64,000 bases of DNA from Mimachlamys varia (taxonomy: Eukaryota > Mollusca > Bivalvia > Pectinida > Pectinidae): assembly GCA_947623455.1 (NCBI GenBank), contig OX392528.1:50486322-50550321 (forward strand), written 5' to 3'. Both the position numbers and the translations under genes were made by a program. Below are positions 1-11,219 of the stretch, piece after piece. Each line of letters begins with the position of its first letter. The stretch's first letter is position 1. The notes beneath the pieces are model-generated. The model was not told the DNA's origin. It worked only from the letters and a program-made list of their open reading frames with translations, and ran no database searches.

Positions 1-84
1 AGTATGTATAGTTTATAACACCGAACCCATATTGCTGTTTACTTGGATTGCGGTGATCACACGTCTTTAAAAGAATCTTGTTTT

Positions 85-575
85 GATTTTCCTATCAGTA
101 ATTTCCTTTTCTCGAGAGTTACGTCCCTGCTTCTAAATCTTAAGGTGTTAATATTTAAGATATTGGCGGCTGACAAACAAACTTACGGCACAGGGATTCG
201 AGAGATGCTGTTTGATGAAAACAGCGAGCAAATTTTACGGTAGCTAGATTGGTATCGTTGGGAAATATTATGTATCCTTGTTTGACATGAAGGTAGACGT
301 TTTTGATATGCTCATTCATATGTCTACATTTTGTTATTGAAAAGGATGTCTTTGTTCTCACTAAGAGGATGTGACATTTACTTGGATGTGACATTAACAT
401 GGCGGAAATCTCCCATGGAGCAGAAGACACTTACTCTTCCGGAACACCTGGTCTTATTTTCTTGTACATATCAAGTGTCTCGATGTTTCATTTGTTTATA
501 TTGCGCCCTAGTTTAATCGATTTTGAGTTTGAAATATGGTTTTATTGACACTTTGGTATTCTGACTTTTTCTCTG
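85..575 (+). repeat. Main dispersed repeat family, long copy
   Basis: Shares with copies at 57.6 and 60.0 kb the segments GGCTGACAAACAAACTTAC, ACAGGGATTCGAGAGATG, ATTTACTTGGATGTGAC, GAAGACACTTACTCTTCCGG and a tail ATCGATTTTGAGTTTG plus GACACTTTGGTATTCTGA. The consensus is at least 500-600 bp. No terminal repeats, polymerase III boxes or transposase frame were found, so its class is undetermined. A minus-strand frame here and a plus-strand frame in the 57.7-58.0 kb copy both encode a PASLESLC-like string because they derive from the same repeat sequence. Confidence 0.7.
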
Positions 576-812
576 ACACGATTAAAATCCTTCAGTCATA
601 TTAAAATCAGTCTTTGACTTTGTTATTTTGAAACATGTGCATACTTAGGGAGCATGTGTCTCCAAAACAAGAGCAATGCATTAAAATTTAGAAAAATGCA
701 GAGTAAGAAAATATATCCTCTATTTATCATCGGAGTGTTGATACTGAAATAATAAGAAATGCTGTTACACATCTGTTATATAATTTGTAAAATTCTTATT
801 GGTTAATAATGT

Positions 813-1053
813 CTAGACACGATGAGGAGCTGAAGGTGCAGAATTATGTGAAGTGTAGGCATTTGATAGGGAAGTGAATGACATGAATGAAGATTCATGT
901 CTGTCCCTTAGAATTCTTAAATGATATAAACCCGAAAAGAATTCCTCACATCGTGACTTTTCAGGAAGATTAAAATTCATAGACAAGTTACATATCATCA
1001 CAAAATATAAAATGGCGACTATCGTGAGCGTTAATGGTTGTTTTATTACAGAG
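813..1053 (-). CDS. Candidate terminal exon with one membrane segment and a Ser-rich tail
   Basis: Seen: after a weak acceptor ACATTCAG|C the open frame holds a hydrophobic run LTLTIVAILYFVMICNL, a charged segment with ILRDRHESS, and a Ser/Thr/Pro-rich tail ending PSAPHRV and TAG. This is the layout expected of a single-pass protein's last exon. It is on the same strand as the EGF-ligand gene and more than 17 kb beyond its last recognised exon; a link is speculative. No AATAAA is clear downstream. Confidence 0.17.
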
Positions 1054-1124
1054 CTGAATGTGTTCCGTTTTAACCGCGAGTTAAATAAGTAGTAAACATG
1101 CAGAAGATATATTTTATGAATTAC

Positions 1125-1288
1125 CGATAATATCATATACAATATAATTTCTTTGATGATTTAAAGAGTGCACCATTAAAATTCTATTGCTTGCATGCGT
1201 TGAAATCTGACATATTATCTTATCATCTTGTCTAATGTTAATAACGTTTTCAATATGGCTTAATGACTCTTGAAAAATTGTAGCATGT
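1125..1288 (-). CDS. Candidate AT-rich internal exon
   Basis: Seen: a good acceptor TCAATCTATCTTTAG|A and donor ATCG|GTAATT bound 164 open bases (phase 2 to 1). The peptide is rich in Ile, Asn and His (for example IFQESLSHIENVINIRQ) with no recognisable domain. The base composition does not differ from its flanks, which argues against coding. It cannot be followed by the frame at 813-1053 because only about 70 bases separate them and the phases disagree. Confidence 0.13.
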
Positions 1289-1561
1289 CTAAAGATAGAT
1301 TGATAACGGTAATTATAGAATAGAAACTTACTTAACAATTGTTCAGTATTTATCAAATCGACAAAAACTAAAAATCACTAATGTTCAAATAGGATGATTG
1401 CTTTAAACATTAAGTTAAGGTGTCGTAATTAATTAATGTTGCTGTACCGTTATCACGAAGAAACATATATTATCATGACGGATGTCAATCAACTATTGTG
1501 ATATTTGTTGTGTACATCATGCATCATATCTGCGTTGGTATCTAAATGTGAATCGTTTTAT

Positions 1562-2195
1562 CCAGTCAGTTGGCGAAAAAGCTTCATTCAGGCATCAGTT
1601 AGAGGAAAGACTTCAGGCATCAATTGAAGGAAAGGCTTTAGGCTACAGTTTGAGGGAAAAACTTCAGGCATAAGTTGAAGAAAAAGCTCCAGGTATCAGT
1701 TAGGGGAAAGGTTTAAGGAATCAGTTGAGGAAAAGTTTCAGGTGTCAGTTGAAAGAAATGCTTCAGGCATCAATTGAGAAGAACTCCAGGATGTCAGTTA
1801 GAGTAAACGCTTCAGGCATTAATTGAAGAAATGCTCCAGGCATCAGTTGGAGGAAAGGCTTCAGGCATCAAATGGAAGAAAGGCTTTAGGTGTCAGTTCG
1901 AGGAATCACTTCGATCAGGCATCATGCAGTTGGAGTAAACGCTTCAGGAATCAATTGAAGAAAAGCACCAGAAGTCAGTTGGAGGATAGGCTGAAGGTAT
2001 CAGTTGAGGAAAAGCTCCAGGCGTCAGTTGGAGGAAACACTTCAGGTATTAGAGAGAAAGCTTCAGGCATGAGATTGAGGAAAGGCTTCGGGCATGAGTT
2101 TGGGTGAAAGGCTTCGGGCATCAGTTGGAGGAAAAGCCTCATGCATTAATGGAGGAAAAGATTCAGGCATAAGTTGTGGAAAGGCTTGATGCTTA
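1562..2195. repeat. Minisatellite, about 25-bp unit
   Basis: Diverged tandem units of the type AGGCATCAGTTGGAGGAAAG + GCTTC, about 24-25 copies with lengths 24-29. The unit is not a multiple of three; the 63- and 94-codon frames here (Glu/Arg/Lys/Gln-rich) arise from the repeat and are not genes. Confidence 0.9.
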
Positions 2196-2199
2196 CATT

Positions 2200-3450
2200 T
2201 GCATGTATTCATTATATTAGTTGGAAAGATTCCTTGTTGATTACCATTGTTGAATAGAGTGTCGACACAATGAAAACCATCAGTTGTAAAAGTCGCAGCT
2301 TATTGCTTGTCGATGGTAAATAGTGTAACGACGGCATCAGATATCAGCTGGAGAGATGATTTTTCGTTTATTTTTGTAATATAGAGTGTCAAAATCCAAG
2401 ATACATGGTACCTGTTTTTTGTGCTGTGTGCCTATAATACTATTCGACACTGTAGAGTTTGTATAGTATTAAATACGTCCGCGTATGGATGAATTCGCGA
2501 AGAGTTAATGCAAGCGAAATGTAGTTTGAATTAAGCTTGTTATGTAAGATGAGAAGGACTGGGTATAAGTACAAAAATACTTGTTTCCTAATCATTAGAA
2601 TAGGAATACATTTTGTATAAATCATTTTTCATGAATAATCTATGGTTTAAACTAAGCGAAATAAACGATTATTTCCACGCCGCGAAAATCCCACCTTTAC
2701 AGTATGTTAGATTAGGTACATGTATATAATAATAAATAAAAAACATTTTCGTTCTTTTTTTTTTTACTTTTTCATGATAGTTTCAAATTACGTATGGGCC
2801 GCACATGCAATGGGGGCTCTTGTTTTAAGTGGCAGACGAATTGTATATTTTAGACATGTCTGAGCCCGTCGGTTATTTACGGTTTCTTTCAAACAGATGT
2901 TACAGAAATATTCTAAAACGGTTCATACCTAAACCTCGACCCTGAAGAAACCGGATATCTCACTAGAGAGTCTGATTGCATCAGCTGTCTTGTAATTGGT
3001 GATCATTTTCATTTGCATTCCAGTCATATCAGCTCACAGTATTAGATTCAGGTTTATCAAGATTCATTAGATTGAATAAAACATTAAAAACACATTTTCA
3101 AAATTAATTAGTTTTTTTTTTTTTGCATTGGTACAGTAAAATGTGGAATGCATGTTATATGATTGGAAGGGCAAGTAGTTTGGGAGTTCCAGGACTTGAT
3201 ATAAACAAGTTTAAGAATGCAGGGAGTAGGTGTCAACCCACTCGTGTAGTTTTAATTGACGTTGATTCCATAATGCAGTTATCTGCGTAAGCAATTGTTT
3301 GTAGCACCACGATATACCATATATTATCACACAAGTGAACACACCCTTGTGTACAAAATTGCAACGCTAAACTTTCAATGTTGAAATAATGGCTCCAGGA
3401 ATAAATAACTTAAAATCAGCCAATCAAAATTAATGTCCGCTGATCGTATT
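2200..3450. other. AT-rich stretch, no gene seen
   Basis: Apart from the MITE fragment at 2660-2712 and short A/T runs I see no conserved feature. Open frames are short and AT-driven. Confidence 0.5.
2660..2712. mobile_element. One-ended fragment of the CGCGGCGA MITE
   Basis: GATTATTTCCACGCCGCGAAAAT followed by CCCACCTTTACAGTATG aligns with the right end of the element at 55551-55793. Confidence 0.4.
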
Positions 3451-3454
3451 ACAG

Positions 3455-3521
3455 TGCGACGCCTCGGAAGGAGATCCCTCTGACCGTAGTGTCTGTTGTC
3501 CCAATTGTCTCAATTTCACCA
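3455..3521 (+). CDS. Candidate short Cys-rich exon with a CCPNC motif
   Basis: Seen: CGTATTACAG|TGC opens and CACCA|GTAAGA closes 67 bases with one open frame of 22 codons, reading CDASEGDPSDRSVCCPNC near its end. Known: von Willebrand factor C modules typically end in CCPxC. The resemblance is restricted to that motif, no neighbouring exon was found, and the upstream pyrimidine tract is modest. Confidence 0.17.
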
Positions 3522-5415
3522 GTAAGACTATCAATCATTCTTATTAAGCTGGAAACCAACGTGCTGACTAACATAACTGAGGTTATCTCTTTATATTTAC
3601 ATTTGCTCCTTATTTTTCATTGACACAATGCTAAGAGGCAGCTGCCTCCATACGCCTATTATACCTAGTGCCTCATACTTTAACAACATTTGCTATTGTG
3701 ACGTAATCAATCTCTATTGCGATGTCATCAATTGCATTAATGTCAGTATGTGCTGCTCAAAAACTGATTGAAATAACTAAATGAAACGCAAAAATAATAT
3801 AAAAATGTAAATATAAGTAATGAACTTTTTAGCAAATGTTACAGTCCTATAATACACAATGTTATTGCTGACAAACTCACATGAAGACTTACCGAACTTT
3901 AAAATGTTTATCATCAATAGCAATACTTATTTATTTACTGATAAAATGATACAAGCAGATGATTTATTAATGGTATTCATCTACAGTACAATATGTGTTT
4001 TAGGATTATTGAAAATACATTTGGATCAAGAAATTAAGATAAAAGGATTGTATTGAATGACTTGTAACGTGACAAATGACAGGAAGTCAGATACAGGAAG
4101 TGATACATATATATACAATTCAATCAGTTTATGTAATTTTGTACATCCAGATATATCTGCTAAAGGAAATGATATCGAGATTGGCCGCACGTCACGAGAA
4201 TACTGAAATGAAACGTACACTTAAAGGGATATCCTTTTAAGACAATGCGGCAGAATCGGACCCACAAATTGTGCGATAATTTGGTAATATTTATACACTA
4301 ATATGAACACAATCACACGATGTGATTTCGGCAGGGAGCAGACGAGGTGACCTATGGCAAACAATACGAATGTGTTTCTAAATATCCACAGTGTTAATTT
4401 GACCGTATGGGCGACATTATACCATGAGGAACCTAGAGAGCTGATCGTCACTCCAGTGACGTCTTTGCCATAAACTGGTTATTGATATTTACATTAGGCT
4501 GCCCGGCCCCGCCGTAATTAGGAACTGGACGCTACAAGATCATGGGTAATTCAGGGACGTTGTCATCAAACCTGTGCTTTATTAATGTGGGAAATAAATT
4601 TACAAGCCAATCACATCGTCTGTAGGATTGGCTGCGACATATCCGCTTAATCAATTTTGCGACACCATGTATATCCACTTTACGGCTGATATCGATGTAT
4701 CTATATATCCTTCAACTGACGTCCAGATGACTGACAAGGACGTTTCGGTCACCAGATTGATCATACGTAGGTGGCTTATTTCTTGTCTTTCTCTGTATCT
4801 GCTTTTCCATTCTCCTTTTTTATGAGTCAAGAAATTCTGATGGAATTGGTTTACACTGACCGAACCATATCTTGTTTCATTGATATCCAGGTAATACTCG
4901 GGAGATTCGGTAGCTAGGATACAACACTTTGATTATGTCCGTCTTTCATCTACCTTAATTTGACTCTATCGTATTTTTAATAACGTTTTCGAACTTGTCT
5001 TCCAAAATTAGTAACAGCATAGATGACTTAAAGGTAAAAACTCGGAAATTAAAGTCGGTCCGAACAGTGAACCTAAGGAGACATCAAATAAAAAACAAAT
5101 ATTAAAAATGATACATAATTATCCGTATGACGTTAATACTGATAATTGGAAACTTATTAATGAGGAATTTGTATCCTACTATGCATTCTTACTGGTTAGA
5201 CTAAAAATAAATTAACGTGAAAGCTATATTGTACTAGCTTTTAAATGAAAAGCATAGCACCGTATGGAAAAGTAATTAGAAACCATATGAAACCACAATT
5301 AACTTTTCGATAATTTCACTTTACTTGAATCATGGCGTTAAATTTTGAGGTATATTAAAGGTTTGTAGCAAGCAATGTTTTTTTGTATTGTATTCTCAGC
5401 AAGGGAAGCTGTTAC
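3522..5415. other. No confident gene
   Basis: Contains the CCAAT pair at 4605 and a moderately GC-richer segment 4380-4790 that may be regulatory or exonic. The minus-strand frame 4451-4221 has two hydrophobic runs but no splice sites, so I do not call it. Confidence 0.4.
4605..4633. promoter_or_regulatory. Inverted pair of CCAAT boxes
   Basis: AGCCAATC at 4605-4612 and GATTGGCT at 4626-4633 form a perfect 8-bp inverted repeat with a 13-bp spacer. The following 150 bases (to about 4790) are less AT-rich and open on the plus strand (48 codons) with an acceptor-like GTCTGTAG at 4625, but no good donor. Promoter or exon edge, or coincidence. Confidence 0.15.
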
Positions 5416-5577
5416 TAGCCTGTAAACCGTGTAGTGCCTGTTGCCGATGTCAAAAAGTACTTTCCCATTTTCGGCCTCCGTGACGATGAACTCGTGGCAG
5501 TGCCTTGTGATGAAAAGATCCCACCAGCATGAATTCCGAAATTTCAATTGAGCAACCAAGACACATTTGTCAAAACA
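5416..5577 (-). CDS. Candidate internal exon, 54 codons, phase 0-0, unknown product
   Basis: Seen: acceptor TTCCTCTAG|TGT and possible donor CTA|GTAACA frame exactly 162 open bases. The peptide has three Cys in its first 17 residues, a WWDLF motif, and a stretch reading EFIVTEAENGKVLFDIGNRH. Codon choice is richer in G/C at third positions than the flanking DNA, as real exons here tend to be. The phase would fit after the EGF-ligand exon at 18165, but it may belong to another gene. I do not recognise the family; the ENGKVLFDIG piece only loosely resembles beta-strand domains of LURP-one type. Confidence 0.25.
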
Positions 5578-6034
5578 CTAGAGGAACATTGAGTGATGTT
5601 GCAGGCCCTTGTAGAAAACATCTGATCAACCGCTTCCTATAATGTTAGGTAATTTGAAGCACAGAACACTTTTCCCTTGTATACAAACGGCAAACATAGT
5701 ATTCTGCTGCCAGTAGGAAGGCTCGTATTCTTTCATCAATGAAGGCGAATGGCTAAACCCCGACAACGAAGTGTAAATATGTCTCCTGTTCCTTCACTTC
5801 CACATTTCCTTCCTTTTTATTGATCATGTTTATATACCTATTTTGAAGTAATTCTATAATTGCTTTATCACGATAGTAGTATGATAAACGACTGATTCCG
5901 GAAACAGGTTTTATCGAACAAAAATCTTGATAACCATTGTTACACAACATTTAATGAATTAAAGTTTGAGATTTGTAGGTTTTGCCTGAATTATCGTCTA
6001 AGACTTACACAACTTATTTTATATAAAAATAAAA

Positions 6035-6290
6035 AAAAATCAGAAAACACCAAAGCGTCAACAAAACCATAATCCGAACTCAAAATCGAGGCAAAATATG
6101 AAAAAAAAAGAAAAATTTACATGGAAACCCTCATAAACGTACTAGAGAATACGACCAGGTGTTCCGGAAGAGGAAGCGTCTTCTTCATCGACGACACCCG
6201 CCATGTAAATCCTGGTCACGTCCAAGTAAACATCAAGTCCTCAAAATTAGAATCGAGTTATCATTGTCAATAACAACATGTCTACACAAC
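6035..6290 (-). repeat. Main dispersed repeat, 3' half
   Basis: Reverse-oriented copy with the tail (CACCAAAGCGTCAACAAAAC on the plus strand), the TTCCGGAAGAG core and CGCCATGTAAATCCTGGTC. Confidence 0.7.
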
Positions 6291-6299
6291 ATTTTTTTT

Positions 6300-9050
6300 A
6301 TTTGAAAAGTAGTGATTGGACAACAGACATAACCCATATATATTATCGCTTAAAGACTGAAATCTACATAAGATTGATATCGTAACTGCATTATAAATTT
6401 ATTTGTTAGTTTTGGATGATTTAGGAATTATTTTGTAACTGCAATTATAATTGAGCGTCATAGTTGTTAGAGATTCAAATAATTAAGGTCGCAGTGATCC
6501 AGTTTGATTAAAATCCTGTTCGTTATCGAAGGTCTCGAGTATACTCTACTAGTTGAAATTCATTGATGTTTTTGGAAAGTATTGATATATTTGAAGTCTA
6601 TATTGGCAATTGAAGGCGTTTAAGAGTTATGAATTTAATCTGGTGCATGGTCGACCTAAATATAAAAGGAAATGCCACACTCAATCAGATATATTGACAT
6701 ACTTGAGACTTGGTTAGTATATCGCTTGGATATCATGGTATTTCTTGCCTCTCAATGTGAAACACAGTTGGATTATGACAACTTTAAGATAGCAATGATA
6801 ACCCACAACAATAGTAAATATAAAACAAACACATCTGACAATTACTTGAAGTGAAGTAGAATTTTTCTGTCCAAACCAGACCGTCTGATAACCCCGGATG
6901 ATTGACCTTTCTTTGTCCCTGGCGGAAATTGAGGAATGGCAAGTTGTTTGTTCGGAATTGGCACATAAATCCGGAATTTAATAGCTATTTTAGAGAAGGC
7001 GTAGTATATGACGGGGATAATCTTTCGACGTGCGCGTTGTTGTCTGGACATTCACTCTGATATAATGCATTTGTATCCACGCTGGTGACTTAATAGTTAT
7101 GTTGTTTTTAGAAAGTGACGCATCATAATTTCGATTGAAAATAAAACATGATAAGCTAATATTTTCTAGGGAGGTATGTAAGCTCACTACGGCAAAAGCC
7201 TAATCAATTTAGCTTTTTGGTCGTTATTATTTTATTATTTCATCCACCAAAAATAAATGAAAATAATATAATTTTACCACATCCCCTAATCTAAAGAAAG
7301 TTATTGCTTCATAATGTATGGCATTTAAAAGATATTTTTAAATACCAGTACACAAATTGAAATCATAAATAATTTTACAAGGTTAGAATATCGATCTTTA
7401 TTTATAACGAACATGAAATGCACTGTTATGATATAATATTTTCCAGATCCATTTTTTGTTTCAGTTACAGAATAAAACATTTACACAATGGGTGATAAAT
7501 ATTAATTCAATCATCATTATCCTCCTCGAGTGATAACTATTTTTGAAGAATAATATACATTTTCGAATCTCACTTCATTAGGTAGGATTGTTTCCTGTTA
7601 TTGTTTTCGTTCATAACCTTATCCAATTCATTAGTTAATTAATGTCAATTGATATTTGTTCATGATGTTTCCGTTACTCTAGTGTGCTGGGCTATAGGCA
7701 AAGCCACTTAAGATCTTATTTACCATACTAAATAAAGGTCATTAATCGAATTGGATTATTCCTGATTTATTTTGCAATTACTTTTATGTTTCAACGTAAA
7801 TACGTATACCATAGCCGTCTCGAGTCAAACAGATGAAAATAAAATAACAACAAAAATACATCGAACATGTTGATTGTCAAAATATGACAGGAAAGGTAAT
7901 GTTATTTACAGACAAACAAAAACAAAGGAAAAACAGTATCGAAGAATATATATCTAAGTTATCAACGTTATTTACGTCGTCATACCATAAACGAAATGTG
8001 GAAACCACATAGTAAGCATATACTTATATTCATAACCACGGATATACGCCTTCATATACAAAGCAATAGAATATTATCAAACCTGATAAGGATTGTAACT
8101 TTTACCCTTGTCCATAGTAATTATCGTCAGAAATGTATGTCTATCACAGAAGTCGTGATATTCGAAGCAACTCTGAAATCAGCTGAAACACGTTAATACC
8201 ACAAGTTTATGAAGCAGGGATATTGCATTCAAGCAAAGGAAAGTTAACGTTATAAAGCAGAAAGTAGAACAATAAGTGTAGTGACCTCGGCCTCAGGAAT
8301 AGGGCGATGTATTCAATCTACTTAGTCAATACATGACGTTTAAGGCTGCATTAAAAGGACGTTTATTCGAATAATATTATTTAATGACACAGATATCTCA
8401 ACGTGAACAAAGATATAACGAGTATATGTATATACATCTTGTTTACTTTCTGTTTCTCAGCAACTCAAAAAGGCAAACTCTTATAGAAATAAGAACAAAT
8501 CAGAACGTTTTAAACGCTACATCAATCAAACACTGAAGTCCCCCTAAACTCGGCTTCACGACCCCTAATACGTTAATTAACTACAAAACATATAGTGTGA
8601 CGTTAGCAAACATTTTTTATGTGTGAATCTCCGGATCATGTGGTTTCTATTATAGGCGCTGTTCGCAGCATCTAATTATATCTTAGTGCTATGACCCCGA
8701 CAGTTTCACCATGGCAACGTAATGCATACAACCCTACAGACTCCTTTCTTGTTCTTTTCAACTTTTCGAAAAGAAAACATACATTAATCCATACAATTAC
8801 ATGGTAATAAATGCAATGAGGAATGAGGATATGTAGTGGAACAAAAATCCACATAACATCGGTTAACCAAAATGTGTCTTCGTTAAGTTACCTTTTACTG
8901 TAAATATACGGGATAGTAAACATAGTTTTTTGAGTTAGTTGTATATCTTTGAGAAAAACTCATACAATTACTTCTAGTTTGGTATCAAAAAAGTGTGGAA
9001 TGCTTCCCTTTTTAATGTTACAGTTTTGATATGCCTTTCCTTACGATTTC
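6300..9050. other. AT-rich stretch, no gene seen
   Basis: Several 60-70-codon frames occur on both strands, none with domains, good splice sites or distinct composition. Confidence 0.5.
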
Positions 9051-9160
9051 TGAGCTTTTCAAAGGTTTGTACATTTATTTTTGCCTCTAGATTCATCGAT
9101 TTTGAGTTCAGATTATGGTTTTGTTGACGCTTTGGTATTCTCTGATTGTTTTGAAATAGG
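9050..9160 (+). repeat. Main dispersed repeat, tail fragment
   Basis: Contains only the tail ATCGATTTTGAGTTCAG, GTTTTGTTGACGCTTTGG. Lies just upstream of a longer copy. Confidence 0.6.
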
Positions 9161-9324
9161 TATGTTCATATTGTTAACCTTTTACCTCTCTAGATTATTC
9201 GATTTGCTGGTGACAGTTATTCTGATAGTACTAGTAGAAAATGTTGAATTAGAAAAGATCGTCAGTTGTGTATGACACACAGTATTATATTTCCTGAGCC
9301 TTTAACGAGACATTTGTGTTGCCT

Positions 9325-9700
9325 TTGGTCCTAGAGAGATGCAGGTTGATGAAAAATATGAGCAGTTTTATGACCATCTTGGTCTCAGTGAGGAATATTT
9401 TGAATCCTTACATGATATAAAGCTGGATGTTTTTGAAAATGCCCATTCGTATGCCTACTTGGGAGTGAGAATTATAATAATGATGCCCCAGTTCTTACTT
9501 TGGGGACATGGTATTGAGTCGGATGAGACACAGACTTACATGGCTGGTTTCGCCGATATAGCTGAGGTTGCTTACAATTCCGGAACACCTAGTCTTATAT
9601 TCTTTTACTTTTCCAATGGTCTCCTTGTAAATGTTCCCTTTGTTCATATTTCCAGATTAAGGGTTTGTTGACCATTCGATTTTTTCTGATTCTTTGTTCA
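9325..9700 (+). repeat. Main dispersed repeat with a 110-codon open frame
   Basis: Carries GAGATGCAGGTTGATG, CCCCAGTTCTTACTTTGGGG, ACTTACATGGCTGG and TTCCGGAACACCTAGTC. A 110-codon frame at 9339-9671 (starting MQVDEKYEQFYDHLG) spans it. The frame is not preserved in other copies, so I do not call a gene. Confidence 0.6.
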
Positions 9701-10059
9701 TACTTGTTTATATGAATTACCCTCAAGTTTTAAGCGACAATGGGCCCGTATCCTACTCATTTCGTGTAAAAGGGGACAAGTTGGACCTCTCGTATTATTC
9801 TTGGTTGGCCGTTTCTTAGCTGAACAGATTAAATATGGTCTGCTACTTTCTACTTCTGAGCAACACTTTATATTTTTCCTTTCATTTTTAGTTCATTTTT
9901 TCGTTGGAGACTGTCAAGCCACCTGTGTTTATTACTCTAACTGTAGTAGCGTCCATCATCACCATTCCTGACTACTAAACCCTCCAACAACCCCCGCAAA
10001 AATAGTATTAAACAATAACTGCAAAAACATTCAACCTAAAGAGTTCTTGATACAGTATT

Positions 10060-10325
10060 TCAAAAATCTGAGAACACCAAAGCGTCAACAAAACCACAAT
10101 CCGAACACAAAATCGATTAAACTACAGGTAAAATATGAACAAAGGAAAGATTTACATGGAGACCCTCGTTAAAGTACAAGAAAATAAGACCAAATGTTCC
10201 GGAAGAGTACGCGTCTTCTGCTTCATCAACGACACCTGCCATGTACATTTTGGTCACATCCAAGTAAACATCTATCCCCAAAATGAGAACCGAATCATCA
10301 TTGTCAATCACAACAATGAAGCACA
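10060..10325 (-). repeat. Main dispersed repeat, 3' half
   Basis: Reverse-oriented copy very like those at 6.0 and 23.4 kb (ATCGATTAAACTACAGG, GATTTACATGGAGACCCTCG, GTCTTCTGCTTCATC). Confidence 0.7.
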
Positions 10326-10879
10326 ATAATAATCAAACTCAGCTTCCATCTTTATACAATTATGACGTCCACCTTACGTTGCGTTTCCTACTGATACGGC
10401 TATATTGCCTTACATTCTATTCAAGTCTTTTGACAATGTTATTTATGTTAGTAGTTGTCCTTTAATTGTATCGTCATGTTATCTTATCATTTGGTCGAAA
10501 CCTGAGTCGTTTGTATTGAAATATTATCTTACGTTCTCATAGGTTCTTATGGTATTTGTATGAAACGCTGCTTAACATAGAATTCGGTAATTAAATGAAT
10601 CCTTTGTCATGAGCATTAATGTGACGTCAAGCACACACGCACATCTTTTCATGATTTATACGAAAATGTTTATTTTTAATATCGATAGGTTAGAGACCCC
10701 TCGACGCGTGGATTAGTGTAAGTGTGCTGAACTCCTTTTCATGGGGATTTCAATAACGTTGTACTGTCAAAAAGAGATTCCATGTTTTCTTGATAGAGTA
10801 ATCGAATATTTCACCTCCTTGTGATGAGAGAGGGGAATCTTAACCCGAGGCGGAAGATTCTTAAATAAACAGACTTTAA

Positions 10880-11216
10880 TAATAAAAAATAATTATTCGA
10901 AGTTCTTATATACGCCCAAAGGCCGCCTCAAAGCGGTTCACAAATTATTATCCGTAGTTATAGGGCCTTAGCAAGCAGTTCTCGATTCCCTTGGGAGCAT
11001 ACAATCGGTGCTGCCATTACGGCGCTCACAGCTAGCAATCTACAACTTCTAGCATTACCCAACCACATACTGATTTACAGCTAAGTAGACTGGAACAAGC
11101 ATAATAAAGTATCTTGCTCAAGCAAGAATACAACACAGGTTCCGTGACAGGGACTCGAACTCGCAACCCTTTAACACGAGCCCGGCGTCCTGCAACTAGA
11201 CCACTCTGCCTTTACA
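10880..11216 (-). mobile_element. tRNA-derived SINE, nearly full length
   Basis: On the minus strand it opens with a tRNA-like head: A box TGGTCTAGTTG (11203-11193) and B box GAGTTCGAGTCC (11162-11151), spaced as in a tRNA. The body reads TTGAGCAAGATACTTTATT and ATGGCAGCACCGATTGTATG. The 3' part AACCGCTTTGAGGCGGCC...GCGTATATAAG resembles the RCGCTTTGAG...GCGCTATATAA tail seen on many L2-mobilised SINEs. Confidence 0.8.
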
Positions 11217-11219
11217 AAT

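Noticed and set aside
4221..4451. Minus-strand frame with two hydrophobic stretches, also considered as a membrane exon
   Set aside because: No credible splice sites; hydrophobicity follows from T-rich codons.
8672..8854. Minus-strand frame with a hydrophobic run followed by KLKRTRK, considered as the missing EGF-ligand membrane exon
   Set aside because: No acceptor before the hydrophobic run and no donor in a compatible phase; composition same as flanks.
9339..9671. 110-codon frame as a small protein gene
   Set aside because: Coincides with the main dispersed repeat; other copies do not keep the frame.
11150..11216. Functional tRNA gene (minus strand) from good A and B boxes
   Set aside because: No acceptor-stem pairing, and the sequence continues into a SINE body with an L2-like tail.
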